The notes below the pieces were generated by a model that worked only from the letters and a program-made list of their open reading frames with translations, was not told where the DNA came from and did not search any database. The position numbers were made by a program, and so were the translations under genes. Below are positions 1 to 10,296 of a DNA stretch of 64,000 nt, piece by piece; position 1 is the stretch's first letter, and each line of letters starts with the position of its first letter. This stretch comes from Sphingopyxis sp. (lineage in GTDB: Bacteria > Pseudomonadota > Alphaproteobacteria > Sphingomonadales > Sphingomonadaceae): contig NZ_JAIBES010000129.1 in assembly GCF_019459305.1 (NCBI RefSeq), positions 1 to 64,000 on the forward strand. The letters run 5' to 3'.

Positions 1-150
1 GTTTTCTCCACCCGCGACGTCCACACCCAGGCCTGCTCTGGCATCCTCTACAGTTTCTAGCCGAAATTCGACTCGACCGTCACCGAGAACCTCTGGGACG
101 ACGGCGCGGTCATGCTGGGCAAGCTCAACATGGACGAATTCGCCGAATGG
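1..150 (+). pseudogene. gatA: Remnant of Asp-tRNA(Asn)/Glu-tRNA(Gln) amidotransferase subunit A (GatA), internal fragment
   Basis: Frame 1 reads [47 protein letters not shown], matching the conserved GatA segment ([37 protein letters not shown]). In-frame TAG at 58-60. GatA similarity stops after NMDEFA. Confidence 0.8.
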
Positions 151-909
151 GGGGTTACCGGCGCGACCGACGCCGGCGCATCGAACGGCCCGGCCGAGGC
201 AAGACTGCTCACCGGAGCGATACCGCAGCGGCTGGTGCTGATGGGAACGGCGGAACTGCCTGCCGGCGAGGGCTACACGCTCGGCCCGGTCAAGCTGCTG
301 CTCGATGAAAATGACCTGCCCCCGATCGAAACGCTCGCGGAGCACATCAAGGCGGCACGCGCACTGCACCGGACCGTCGCCGCGCACTGCGTGACGCTGG
401 GCGAACTCGTTTTTTTCCTGCAGGCACTCGCCGAAGCGGGGGGATCGCGCAACGGCGACCGCATCGAGCATGGCGGTGTCATCCCTGAAAGCCTGATCGG
501 CGACATTGCCGCCGCCGGGCTGACAGTGGTCACCCAGCCCAACTTCATTCATGACCGCGGCGACCGCTATCTGGCGCAAATGGACGCGCAAGAACTTGCC
601 GATCTCTATCGGCTCGGCTCGCTGCTGAACGGCGGGGTGCGGGTGCTTGGCGGATCGGACGCGCCCTATGGCGATGCCAATCCGTGGATAGCGATTCGTG
701 CGGCGACCGATCGGCGAACGCGGGAGGGCCACGTCATCGGCGCAGACGAAGCGATCGGCCGGCGGTCCGCGCTGGCGCTTTATCAGCCCGCTCCGCTCGC
801 TGCCGGGTCGCCGGCCGACTTGATCCTCTATGAATGGCCAGAAGAGGCGCGCGCCCTTGCCACTGTGGGGCTTACGCTGATTGGCGGCACTATCGTTTGG
901 CAGCGCTAA
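142..909 (+). pseudogene. C-terminal part of a YtcJ-like amidohydrolase (Amidohydro_3), 5' truncated and joined in frame to the GatA fragment
   Basis: Motifs [29 protein letters not shown] and [12 protein letters not shown]-terminal half absent. Confidence 0.7.
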
Positions 910-2090
910 TCGCGCACCAGCAGCATCGCGCCCGCAAGCGGGCCGCCTGATGTCGACGTCGCGCAAATTCGCGGGTCGTCCCTCACTTGCCGTTCGCCCG
1001 CGCGACCCCACAATTGCGTGCAAGCTTCGTGCACGGCGCCATAAGCATGCAATCGGCCGCCCGACAGCGCCCCCCCGCCCGTGTTCACCGGCAGGTCGCC
1101 ATCAAGCGCGATCCGCGTTCCCCCTTCAAGGAAATCCTTGGCGCCATAACGCTCGCAAAAACCGAAATTTTCGAGCCAGTTGATCGTGTGAAAGCTGAAA
1201 CCGTCGTAAAGCTGCGCAATGTCGACATCGGCGGGTTTGAGGTCGGTGCGGCCCCACATCATCTCGGCGACCTTCGGCTGCGCCTGCGTGTCGAGCGCGT
1301 CGAGCTGGGTCCAGCTGTTACGGTAACGCATTGACGAGCCGATCGCTTCGATCTGGATCGGCGGGTTCTTGAGGGTGCGTGCAATGTCCATGCGGGAGAC
1401 GATGATCGCCGCCGCACCATCGATCGGCACGTCGCAGTCGTAGAGCCTCAGCGGTGTCGCGATCAGCGGCGAGGCAAGATAGTCTTCAAGCGTGATCGGG
1501 GTTTTATAGATCGCATTGGGATTGAGCGCGGCGTTGCGGCGCTGGTTTACCGCAATCTGCCCGACCTGCTCGGGCGCTATGCCGCTCTTGTGGACGTAGA
1601 GGTTGAAGAACAGCGCCTAATGCAAAGCCGCGGCGTAGGTGTAATAGGGGGCATACCACGAAAAAGGCCCCGTCTGCCTTTGCCCCTCGCGGAGCAGGGA
1701 ATTGGCATAGGACGACTTGCGCGCTGTCGCTTCGTACATTGTCCGGAATATAAGGACATTGCGGCAAAGCCCCGCTGCGATCGCGCCGATCGCATTGAAC
1801 ACCGCGCCATATTGGCCGGGAGCCTCGCCGCCGCCGCCGTACCAGCCGACTTCGAGTCGCAGCGCGTCCTGCAGGGCGGCACAGCCGACGGGCGAGAAGC
1901 CCGATCCGTCGGCGCGCTCGCCGGGCCATGTCGCGATGCCGTCGATATCGGCGCGGTTCAGGCCGGCGTCGGCGATCGCTTCGAGCGCGGCATCGACGGT
2001 GAGCGCGAGCGCCGACCTGGTCGCGCCGCGCGAGACTTCGGACATGCCGACGCCGGTGATGGCGGTGTTTTTCTCTGCAAAGCGGGTCAT
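906..2090 (-). pseudogene. Thiolase-like / SCP2-thiolase (Ltp-type) protein interrupted by an in-frame amber codon
   Basis: MTRFAEKNTAITGVGMSEV... continues in the same frame across TAG (1619-1617) to ...DCDVPIDGAAAIIVS...LPVNTGGGALSGGRLHAYGAVHEACTQLWG. Paralogous to 9127..10296. Confidence 0.8.
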
Positions 2091-2512
2091 GAATGCACCG
2101 GGCGGAACAAGGGGATCCAGACGTCTTCGACCCGTTCGAACACCACCTCGACCGGCATGTCGAAGATGACGTCCTGGGGGGCGCAGTCGACGATGTTGCA
2201 GGGAATGCGGACATCGTCCTGTTCTTCGATCGCAACCAGAGCAAGCACATAAGGGACGGGGAGATCCGGCACCCACGACTTGTGGTTGACCGTGAAGGTT
2301 ACCACCCTGCCCCGCCCCGTTACCGCGTGCGGCACGACGTCACGGCTGTCGCATTTCGGACAGAATGGTACCGGCGGATGTACGAAATAGTCGCAGTCGG
2401 CACAGCGATGGACGGCGAGCTTGCCATCGCGGCCCCAGGTCCAAAAGGCCTCGCTGTCGCGGTCGACGACCGGCAGGATGCGGACGGGCGCTTGAGTCAT
2501 ATAGTTGCTCAT
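2087..2512 (-). CDS. DUF35 / Zn-ribbon OB-fold protein, partner of the thiolase-like protein
   Basis: CADCDYFVHPPVPFCPKCDSRD zinc ribbon and GRGRVVTFTVNHKSW OB-fold; 4-bp overlap with the thiolase start. Confidence 0.85.
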   Translation of the reverse strand: MSNYMTQAPVRILPVVDRDSEAFWTWGRDGKLAVHRCADCDYFVHPPVPFCPKCDSRDVVPHAVTGRGRVVTFTVNHKSWVPDLPVPYVLALVAIEEQDDVRIPCNIVDCAPQDVIFDMPVEVVFERVEDVWIPLFRPVHS

Positions 2513-2540
2513 CCCTTTGCACGTGAGCGTTTAGCCCGAC

Positions 2541-2560
2541 TTATCACACTAGGTGATAAA
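2541..2560 (+). promoter_or_regulatory. Motif A site 1 (TTATCACACTAGGTGATAAA)
   Basis: Inverted repeat TTATCAC-N5-GTGATAA with the ACTAGGT core shared with eight other intergenic sites. Confidence 0.65.
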
Positions 2561-2567
2561 CCAATAG

Positions 2568-2582
2568 TTGACACATCGTCAA
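2568..2582 (+). promoter_or_regulatory. Motif B site 1 (TTGACACATCGTCAA)
   Basis: Inverted repeat TTGAC-N5-GTCAA, near-identical to 14708-14722 and to the reverse complement of 12904-12918. Confidence 0.6.
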
Positions 2583-2634
2583 TTTTTGCGATGATGCGGA
2601 CAACAAGAACATCAACTGGAAGAGGAGAGTCGCC

Positions 2635-3948
2635 ATGAAGATGGACGACATGGTGATCATCAGCGTCGACGATCATGCAATCGAGCCCCCCGAGGCGTTC
2701 ATCCGCCACTATCCTGAAGGCAAGAAGGACCGCGCCCCGCGGATCGTGCAGGACAAGGGCAAGGACGTCTGGTCGTGGAACGGCCAACGCTTCCCCACCA
2801 TTGGCCTCAATGCCGTCGTCGGTCGGCCGCGCAGCGAATATGGCATGGAGCCCAGTTCCTTCGATCAGCTTCGTCCCGGCACTTATGATCCGAAGCTTCG
2901 CGTCGATGACATGAATGCCAATGGCGTGCTTGCTTCGCTCAACTTCCCGACCATGCCGAGCTTCGCCGGTGGCACCTTCGTGGGCATGGCGCAGAAGGAT
3001 CCTGAAGAGGCGCTGCTCGCGTGCCGCGCGTGGAACGACTGGCATGTACAGGAATGGTGCGCTGCCGCCCCGGGCCGCTTCATCCCGATGTGCCTGATCC
3101 CGATGTGGAACATGGACGACACGCTCGCCGAGTTGAAGCGAATGCGCGATTTAGGCGTCCATGCGGTCAGCTTCTCCGACAATCCCTCGAACATCGGCTT
3201 GCCGAGCATCCACAACGAATATTGGGAGCCGTTCTGGAAAGCGTGCTCCGACTACAAGATGGTGATCAACTGCCATATCGGCACCGGCGCGCGCGCGATG
3301 CATCCCTCACCCGAAAGCCCGATTGACGCGTGGATTACCGCGATGCCAATCTCGATTGCCAATTCGGCCGCCGACTGGACCTTCGCGACCTTCTGGCAGC
3401 GCTACCCCGATCTGCGTATGGCGCTCAGCGAAGGGGGCATCGGCTGGATACCCTATTTCCTAGAGCGCGCCGATTTCACACACGAACATCATCACGAATG
3501 GACCTTCACCGATTTCAAGGGCGAGCGCCCGTCGGACCTGTTCAAACGCCACATCATCTGCTGCTTCATCGACGACCAGTTCGGGGTGAAGAACCTTGAA
3601 TATATGAATGAGGATATGGTCTGCTACGAATGCGACTACCCTCATTCTGACACGGTGTGGCCCAATGTGCCCGAATATCTCTGGGCATCGGTCAATGGGC
3701 TTTCGAAGGAAACGATCGACAAGATCACGCATCAGAATGTGATTCGCGAGTACAGCTTCGATGCCTTCGCGCTGAACGGCGGCCGGGAAAATTGCACGGT
3801 CGCGCATCTACGCGAACTCGGCAAGGACGTCGACGTCAGCCCGCGGCACAATCTGGGCGGGCTCAAGACCGACAGCATGGATGCAATCGGCCAGGCGCGA
3901 CGTCCCGTGACGTCGGGCGACATCGAACGCATGTTCGCGTCGGCTTGA
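2635..3948 (+). CDS. Amidohydrolase-2 family (COG2159-like) metal-dependent hydrolase/decarboxylase
   Basis: N-terminal SVDDHAIEPPEAF, NCHIGTGA, SEGGIGWIPYFLERAD, ECDYPHSDTVWP. Confidence 0.85.
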   Translation: MKMDDMVIISVDDHAIEPPEAFIRHYPEGKKDRAPRIVQDKGKDVWSWNGQRFPTIGLNAVVGRPRSEYGMEPSSFDQLRPGTYDPKLRVDDMNANGVLASLNFPTMPSFAGGTFVGMAQKDPEEALLACRAWNDWHVQEWCAAAPGRFIPMCLIPMWNMDDTLAELKRMRDLGVHAVSFSDNPSNIGLPSIHNEYWEPFWKACSDYKMVINCHIGTGARAMHPSPESPIDAWITAMPISIANSAADWTFATFWQRYPDLRMALSEGGIGWIPYFLERADFTHEHHHEWTFTDFKGERPSDLFKRHIICCFIDDQFGVKNLEYMNEDMVCYECDYPHSDTVWPNVPEYLWASVNGLSKETIDKITHQNVIREYSFDAFALNGGRENCTVAHLRELGKDVDVSPRHNLGGLKTDSMDAIGQARRPVTSGDIERMFASA

Positions 3949-3961
3949 TAGGAGCGCCCCC

Positions 3962-5236
3962 ATGAGCGAGACGATGTCCCGTTGCCCGATCGCACGCGCG
4001 CCGGCAGATGCGCCGGCCGTTCCTGCGCATGTCCCAGCCGAACTGGTGCTTGATACGCGCTTCGCCCAGGGCCAGGTGGCGAACGACCTGCCCGATCCGT
4101 ACCTGCCGGCGGACGTCATGCGTTCGCCCGACGTACCGCGCATTCTTTATTATCCCTGGCCGACCAGTGGGCGACAGCATGGCGCGTGGACGGTGTCGCA
4201 TTACGACGACATTCGCCGCGTCTATGAGGATAACGACCTGTTCTCTACCGAAGGCGCCGCGCAATTCCAGGCGCTCGCGGGCGAGAGCTTCCCTTCGATC
4301 CCGCTCGGCATCGACCCCCCGGATCATGGCCGCTACCGCAAGTTCCTGAATCCCTGGTTCACGCCGGTCGCGATGAACGACATGGAGCCAAAAATCCACG
4401 CGATCGTCACCGAAATGATCGACGCGGTGATTGCCGAGGGCGAAGTCGATATCGCCTATGATTTCGGGCGAATTTATCCGGTTCGCGTGTTCCTGAACCT
4501 GATGGGTTTTCCGTTCAGCATGTTCGACCAGTTTCTCGAGTGGGAATATGCGATCCTGCACAATCCCGACATCCCGGCGAAGGTCGATGCGGTGAAGGGC
4601 ATCCTTGCCTATCTGCGCGCTTTCATCGCGGAGAAACAGGCGAACCCCGACGCGACGCTCGGGAGTTACATCGCCAACGGCCAGATAGAAGGGACGCCGC
4701 TGACGGCTGACGAGACGATCGGCATGACCTGGTTCCTTTGGCTTGGTGGCCTCGACACCGTGGCTTCGACGATCAGCCAGATGTTCCGCCGCATGGCGCT
4801 CGACACCGAGTTGCAAGCACGCATCCGCGCCAACCCTGAGATGGTGAACAGCGCGGTGGAAGAGTTCCTCCGGGTTCAACCGCTGGTCAACAGTGGCCGC
4901 AGGATCAAGAAGGATTTCACGTGGCATGGCGTCGACCTGAAAGAAGGCGACTGGATCGCCTGCATCAACAGCTCGGGCAATTTCGACGAACAGCAATTCG
5001 CTTGCCCGCGCGACTTCGACCCGGAGCGCAAGAACAACCGGCACTTCACGTTGATTGGCGGCGTGCACATCTGCCTCGGTGCGCATCTGGCGCGGCGCGA
5101 ACTTCGTGTACTGCTCAAGGAATGGCTGACCCGCGTGCCGCCGTTCAAGATCAAGCCCGGCGCGGACACCACAGTAATCCCAGGGCTTTTGTCGATCCGC
5201 AACCTGCCGATCGTCTGGGACGCCCAATCCGCCTGA
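3962..5236 (+). CDS. Cytochrome P450
   Basis: I-helix WFLWLGGLDTVAS, EEFLR, heme-binding IGGVHICLGAHLARRE. Confidence 0.9.
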   Translation: MSETMSRCPIARAPADAPAVPAHVPAELVLDTRFAQGQVANDLPDPYLPADVMRSPDVPRILYYPWPTSGRQHGAWTVSHYDDIRRVYEDNDLFSTEGAAQFQALAGESFPSIPLGIDPPDHGRYRKFLNPWFTPVAMNDMEPKIHAIVTEMIDAVIAEGEVDIAYDFGRIYPVRVFLNLMGFPFSMFDQFLEWEYAILHNPDIPAKVDAVKGILAYLRAFIAEKQANPDATLGSYIANGQIEGTPLTADETIGMTWFLWLGGLDTVASTISQMFRRMALDTELQARIRANPEMVNSAVEEFLRVQPLVNSGRRIKKDFTWHGVDLKEGDWIACINSSGNFDEQQFACPRDFDPERKNNRHFTLIGGVHICLGAHLARRELRVLLKEWLTRVPPFKIKPGADTTVIPGLLSIRNLPIVWDAQSA

Positions 5237-5249
5237 CAGGAACGAGACC

Positions 5250-6725
5250 ATGGCATTTTTGAAATATGACGACGCCATCTATGTCGGCGGCGAATGGCAG
5301 AAGACTGACCGGCGCGAGGCAGTAATCAACCCCGCCGACGAAAGTCTTCTCGTTGAAGCACCGGTCGGCAGCGCGGCGCAAGTCGGCGCTGCGATCGGCG
5401 CGGCGCGCACGGCGTTCGACCAAGGGGATTGGGCTTATATGCCCGTCGCCCAACGGCAGGCGATCCTGACGCGCTTCCTCGACGCACTCGACGCGCGGAA
5501 GGCGGCGATTGTCGACATGATCGTCGCGGAAGCAGGCGCCACGCGGATGCTCGCCGAGTTCCTACAATATGGTATTCCGATGAAGCATGCGCGCCGGACA
5601 GTCGAGCTCGCTTCGCGGCCTGCGGTCTCGTCGCTGCCTGTCGAGCTCACGCCCAATGCACAGGGCCGCACAACGCTGGGCACTGGGGTCGTCAGTCGTG
5701 AGCCAGTGGGCGTCGTCGCCGCGATTTCGCCCTATAACTTCCCGTTCTTCCTCAATATCGGCAAGGTGATCCCGGCACTCGCTGTCGGCTGCACCGTCGT
5801 CCTTAAGCCTTCGCCGTACACGCCGATGGAAGCGCTTGTTCTCGGCGAGATCGCCGATGAGGTCGGACTTCCGAAAGGCGTGCTGAGCATTGTCACCGGC
5901 GACGTCGAAACCGGCAAATTACTGACGACCGACCCGCGCGTCGATCTGGTTCATTTCACCGGGTCGGACAAGGTCGGCGCGATGATCCAGGCGCAGGCGG
6001 CGCCGACGCTCAAGCGTATTGTGATGGAGCTTGGCGGCAAGTCGGCGCTTATCGTCCGTGCCGACGCCGATATCCAGAAGGCAGCGGCGGCCGGCATTAT
6101 GGGATTCACCACGCACTGTGGCCAAGGCTGCGCACTAACAACGCGGCATCTCGTCCATAATAGTATCCGCCCGCAATTCGTCGCTGCGATGCAGGCGATG
6201 CTCGCGCATGTGAAGATCGGCAATCCCTCCGACCCAACCGTCAACTACGGTCCGCTGATCCGCGAAGTCGCGCGTAAACGGACCGAGGATTATGTGGCGA
6301 TCGCGCAGGACGAAGGCGCGACGCTAGTCGCGGGGGGCAAGCGTCCCGAGGGCCTCGGCAAAGGTTTCTATTACGAGCCCACATTGTTCGACAATGTGAA
6401 GAACGACAGCCGTCTCGCGCAGGAAGAGGTGTTCGGCCCGATCGGCGCGGTTATCGGTTTCGACGACGATGATGAGGCCATTTCGATGGCCAACCACAGC
6501 GATTTCGGGCTGTCGGGCGCGGTCTATTCGGCCGACGCGGGGCAGGCTTACCGAATGGCGCTCAAGCTGCGCACCGGCGGGGTCTCGATCAACGGCGGCG
6601 CGGGGACGATGCAGTCCGACGCACCGTTCGGCGGCATCAAACGCTCGGGCTACGGCCGCGAATATGGCGAGGATGGCCTCAACGAATTCACCTATCAGAA
6701 AGTCATCGGCTTTCACGCCGAGTAA
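5250..6725 (+). CDS. Aldehyde dehydrogenase family protein
   Basis: SPYNFPFFLNIGK, VMELGGKSALIV, HCGQGCALTTR, EEVFGPIGAV, PFGGIKRSGYGREYG. Confidence 0.9.
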   Translation: MAFLKYDDAIYVGGEWQKTDRREAVINPADESLLVEAPVGSAAQVGAAIGAARTAFDQGDWAYMPVAQRQAILTRFLDALDARKAAIVDMIVAEAGATRMLAEFLQYGIPMKHARRTVELASRPAVSSLPVELTPNAQGRTTLGTGVVSREPVGVVAAISPYNFPFFLNIGKVIPALAVGCTVVLKPSPYTPMEALVLGEIADEVGLPKGVLSIVTGDVETGKLLTTDPRVDLVHFTGSDKVGAMIQAQAAPTLKRIVMELGGKSALIVRADADIQKAAAAGIMGFTTHCGQGCALTTRHLVHNSIRPQFVAAMQAMLAHVKIGNPSDPTVNYGPLIREVARKRTEDYVAIAQDEGATLVAGGKRPEGLGKGFYYEPTLFDNVKNDSRLAQEEVFGPIGAVIGFDDDDEAISMANHSDFGLSGAVYSADAGQAYRMALKLRTGGVSINGGAGTMQSDAPFGGIKRSGYGREYGEDGLNEFTYQKVIGFHAE

Positions 6726-6736
6726 GGAACAAGCGC

Positions 6737-7969
6737 ATGACCAAAGTTATGGCCGGTATCCGCGTCCTCGAGGTCGCGCAATTCACCTTCGTGCCCGCAG
6801 CGGGCGGGGTCATGACCGACTGGGGCGCCGACGTGATCAAGATCGAGCATCCGGTGCGCGGCGACGCGCAGCGCGGCATCCAGATGCTGCAGCGGCTTGC
6901 GGTAAACCCCCAGCGTTCGTCGCTGATGCAGCATCCCAACCGCGGCAAGCGCAGCGTCGGCATCGATGTTTCGACCGCCGAGGGGCAGCAATTGCTCTAC
7001 GAAATCGCTGTGACCTGCGATGTGTTCCTGACCAATTACCTACCCAGCCAGCGCCAGAAGCTGAAGATCGACCTCGAGCATATCCGCGCCGCCAATCCGA
7101 ACATCATCTATGTTCGCGGCAGCGCGTTCGGCGACAAAGGTCCCGAGCGTGACAAGGGCGGGTTCGATTCGACCGCATATTGGGCGCGCGGCGGGTCGGC
7201 CATATTGGTGACGCCCAAAGCGCTTGATGGACCGCTGACCCAGCCCGGCCCAGCGTATGGCGACACGATCGGGGGAATGAACATCGCAGGCGGGATTGCA
7301 GCAGCGCTGTTCCACCGCGAGCGCACCGGAGAGGCGACCGAGGTCGATGTGTCTTTGCTCTCATCGGGCATCTGGGCGACCGCCTGTTCGGTCGACGTCG
7401 CGATGGAACTGGGCGCGGATCCGTTCGAAAATCAGATGCCCGGCGGCAGCCAGGCGGTCGGCACCAATCCCTTCATGGGCGTGTTCAAGACGTCCGACGG
7501 CAAGTTCATCAACCTGACTGTATTGTCGCCCGGCCCCTATATCGAGGATGTGTTCGGCCATCTCGGCATCGCCGACGCGGCAAAGGACGAGCGTTTCTCG
7601 ACCGCCGAGGCCATCATGGCGAATGCAACCGAGGCCTATCCGCTGGTCAAGGAAGCCATTGCGGCCCGGCCCTATTCCTATTGGGTTCAGCATCTCAAAA
7701 CGATGAAGGGGCAATGGGCCGCCTATCAGTCGGTCCACGACGTCGCGAGCGACGAACAAGTGCTGGCCAATGATCTGATCTTCGAGGTCGAGAGCGCCGA
7801 TGGTGGTGCGCCGATCCGGCTCGTCGCTAACCCGGTGCAGTTCAACCGCGAGGGCGTCGAGAATAGCCGCGCGCCCGAGGCATCGGAGCATACCGAGCTG
7901 TTTCTGATGGAATTGGGGCTCGAATGGGACCGGATCGAGGACTTGAAGAACAAGAAGGCGATCGCCTGA
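6737..7969 (+). CDS. CaiB/BaiF family CoA-transferase
   Basis: MAGIRVLEVAQFTFVPAAGGVMTDWGADVIKIEHPVRGD ... NRGKRSVGIDV. Confidence 0.9.
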   Translation: MTKVMAGIRVLEVAQFTFVPAAGGVMTDWGADVIKIEHPVRGDAQRGIQMLQRLAVNPQRSSLMQHPNRGKRSVGIDVSTAEGQQLLYEIAVTCDVFLTNYLPSQRQKLKIDLEHIRAANPNIIYVRGSAFGDKGPERDKGGFDSTAYWARGGSAILVTPKALDGPLTQPGPAYGDTIGGMNIAGGIAAALFHRERTGEATEVDVSLLSSGIWATACSVDVAMELGADPFENQMPGGSQAVGTNPFMGVFKTSDGKFINLTVLSPGPYIEDVFGHLGIADAAKDERFSTAEAIMANATEAYPLVKEAIAARPYSYWVQHLKTMKGQWAAYQSVHDVASDEQVLANDLIFEVESADGGAPIRLVANPVQFNREGVENSRAPEASEHTELFLMELGLEWDRIEDLKNKKAIA

Positions 7970-7983
7970 GCGGCGGGCGCGGC

Positions 7984-9096
7984 ATGCCGCCCACGCCCCT
8001 TCGCATCGGAATCATCAGTGCGGCCTGGGGCGCCAAGGCACATCTGCCCGCGTGGCGCAGCCTCGACGGGATCGAAGTCACCGCAATCTGCACCTCGCGG
8101 CCCGAGACGGCGGCGAAGGCCGCCGCCGAGTTCGGCGTCGCGCGCGCGTTCCATGATTTCCGTGAGATGGCCGCCGATCCCGATATCGACATCGTCGATT
8201 GCGGCACGCGCCCGCCTTTACGCTACGCCATGGTGATGGCGGCGCTCGGCGCGGGCAAGCATGTGTATAACGGGATTCCCTTTGCCAAGGATATGGCCGA
8301 TGCGCGCGCGATGACCGATGCGTGGCGCACGGCGGGGACGGTCGCGGTTGTTGACGCCTTCATGCAGGCGGTGCCGGCGATGGTACAGATGAAGGCGATG
8401 TTGGGCGACGGCTGGATCGGCGACGTCTTTGGCGCGGATGTCGCGTTCGAGGTGCCGCTATTCAGTTCGGCGCAGACCAACGTACCGGGCTATGTCTGGT
8501 TCGCCGACCCCGCCAACGGCGCAAGCGCTGGCCGCAATCTGGGCAGCCACATGCTGCATCTGTTGGTGCATTTTTTTGGGCCGATCACGTCTGTTGCATC
8601 AGATCACACCTTGGCGCTGAAGCAATGGCCACTCGATGGCGACGTAATCTGCCCCGAGGTGCCCGACCGCGCCTCGATGCTCTTGCGCCACGCGTCGGGA
8701 TTGCCGACGCGGGTGGAGGCCAACTGGTCGAAGATCGGCGGCGAAGGGTTTCGCTTCTCGGTGTGGGGATCGGCGGGAAGGCTCGAAGCACGCGCGCCGG
8801 TGTTTCCGATGGCGCATGATACAAGACTGTTCGGCACCCGAGATACGGCGCTGGGCACCGCGATGATGGGCGAGATTGCGATTGCGCCTGAGTATCTGAC
8901 GGTGCCGGGTTGCCACGCGGTTGCAGACCGGCCTGAGACCGGACTGCTGGCGCTGGCGTCGATTTTTGCAGCGATGCGTGATGCGATCCATGGGTTCGGC
9001 ACGACGGCGCCCGACTTTGCGCAGGGGCTGCATGTACAGCACGTGGTCGAGGCGGCGGCGCAGGCGAGCGACGAGCGGCGGTGGATCGACTTGTAA
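7984..9096 (+). CDS. Gfo/Idh/MocA family oxidoreductase
   Basis: LRIGIISAAWGAKAHLPAWRSLDGIEVTAICTSRPETAA..., DCGTRPPLRYAMVMAALGAGKHVYNGIPFA. Confidence 0.85.
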   Translation: MPPTPLRIGIISAAWGAKAHLPAWRSLDGIEVTAICTSRPETAAKAAAEFGVARAFHDFREMAADPDIDIVDCGTRPPLRYAMVMAALGAGKHVYNGIPFAKDMADARAMTDAWRTAGTVAVVDAFMQAVPAMVQMKAMLGDGWIGDVFGADVAFEVPLFSSAQTNVPGYVWFADPANGASAGRNLGSHMLHLLVHFFGPITSVASDHTLALKQWPLDGDVICPEVPDRASMLLRHASGLPTRVEANWSKIGGEGFRFSVWGSAGRLEARAPVFPMAHDTRLFGTRDTALGTAMMGEIAIAPEYLTVPGCHAVADRPETGLLALASIFAAMRDAIHGFGTTAPDFAQGLHVQHVVEAAAQASDERRWIDL

Positions 9097-9126
9097 TCGC
9101 CCTCCCTCAGGCGGGTGGGAAGGAAG

Positions 9127-10296
9127 CTAGTCGCGCCGGATCAGCATCGATCCCGAAATGAACCCACCCCCCATTCCGCACACCGCCGTTTTCGCGTCCG
9201 CAACCTGCCGCCCGCCCGCATTGCCCCACAATTGCGTGCAAGCCTCGTGCAACAACCCGAAACCGTGCAGTCGCCCACCCGACAATTGACCGCCGCCGGT
9301 GTTCACCGGAAAACGTCCGCCAGGACCGATATTGCCCTCGGCGATGAAGTCCTTTGCCTCCCCATGGCCGCAGAAACCGAAGGCTTCGAGCCAATAGGGC
9401 ACGAAGATGCTGAAGCCGTCGTAGAGTGCGAGCATGTCGACGTCGGCGGGTTTCAGGTCGGTGCGTTTCCACATATCCGCCGCGCTGTCGTGCGCGCCCA
9501 TCGTCGTCAGGTCGGTGCGCTGATCCCAGGTTTCCTGCGACGCGAGCGCCGCACCCATCGCCTCGATCGTCAGCGGCGCGCGCGCACAATCCCTGGCGGC
9601 GTCGGCGGCCGAAACGATGATCACGCACGCCCCGTCGATCGGTACGTCGCAGTCGAACAGCCCGAGCGGCGACGAGATCATCCGCGCGCCCAGATAATCG
9701 TCCATCGACAGCGGCGCCTGCATCACCGCCGATGGATTATGCCGTGCAAAGGCGCGCTGACCGGTCGCGACGAGGCCCAGATGCTCGCGCGTCATGCCGA
9801 ATTCGTGAAAGTATCGCGTCGCCATCCAGCCGGCCCAGTTCGATGCCGACATGGCGTTGGCAGGGACAAGATAGCTGTACCAGCCACCCAGCCGGGCGCG
9901 TCCCGCACCCGGGATGCTCGCGCGCTGGGTCGCAGTCTGCGAACTGCTTTCGGTAAGCGCGCGGAAACAAAGGACGTGACGCGCCTGCCCGGTCGCGACC
10001 GCCATGGCCGCCACCATCAGCGGCGCCATCTGCGACGGGCCATCGGGCACCGCGCTGTGCCAGCGGGTCTGGAGGCCGAGTGCGTTGCGGACCTCGCCGG
10101 TGCCCAGTGGCGACATGCCAGGCGAATTGTCGGCTTTGCCCGGATAGGTCGAGATGCCGTCGATATCGTCCTTGGTCAGCCCGGCGCATTCGAGCGCGCG
10201 CTTCGCGGCTTCGGCAAGATGCGCCATTGCGGGGCGTCCGGTCTTCCGCCCGATGTCGGACATGCCGACGCCAGTAATCGCTGCATTCAGCGTCAT
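9127..10296 (-). CDS. Thiolase-like / SCP2-thiolase (Ltp-type) protein
   Basis: MTLNAAITGVGMSDIGRKTGRP..., VNTGGGQLSGGRLHGFGLLHEACTQLWG. Confidence 0.85.
   Translation of the reverse strand: MTLNAAITGVGMSDIGRKTGRPAMAHLAEAAKRALECAGLTKDDIDGISTYPGKADNSPGMSPLGTGEVRNALGLQTRWHSAVPDGPSQMAPLMVAAMAVATGQARHVLCFRALTESSSQTATQRASIPGAGRARLGGWYSYLVPANAMSASNWAGWMATRYFHEFGMTREHLGLVATGQRAFARHNPSAVMQAPLSMDDYLGARMISSPLGLFDCDVPIDGACVIIVSAADAARDCARAPLTIEAMGAALASQETWDQRTDLTTMGAHDSAADMWKRTDLKPADVDMLALYDGFSIFVPYWLEAFGFCGHGEAKDFIAEGNIGPGGRFPVNTGGGQLSGGRLHGFGLLHEACTQLWGNAGGRQVADAKTAVCGMGGGFISGSMLIRRD

Noticed and set aside
3863-5278. 471-aa minus-strand ORF antisense to the P450
   Set aside because: Low-complexity Arg/His/Asp-rich translation typical of shadow frames in high-GC coding DNA; the P450 frame has clear motifs.
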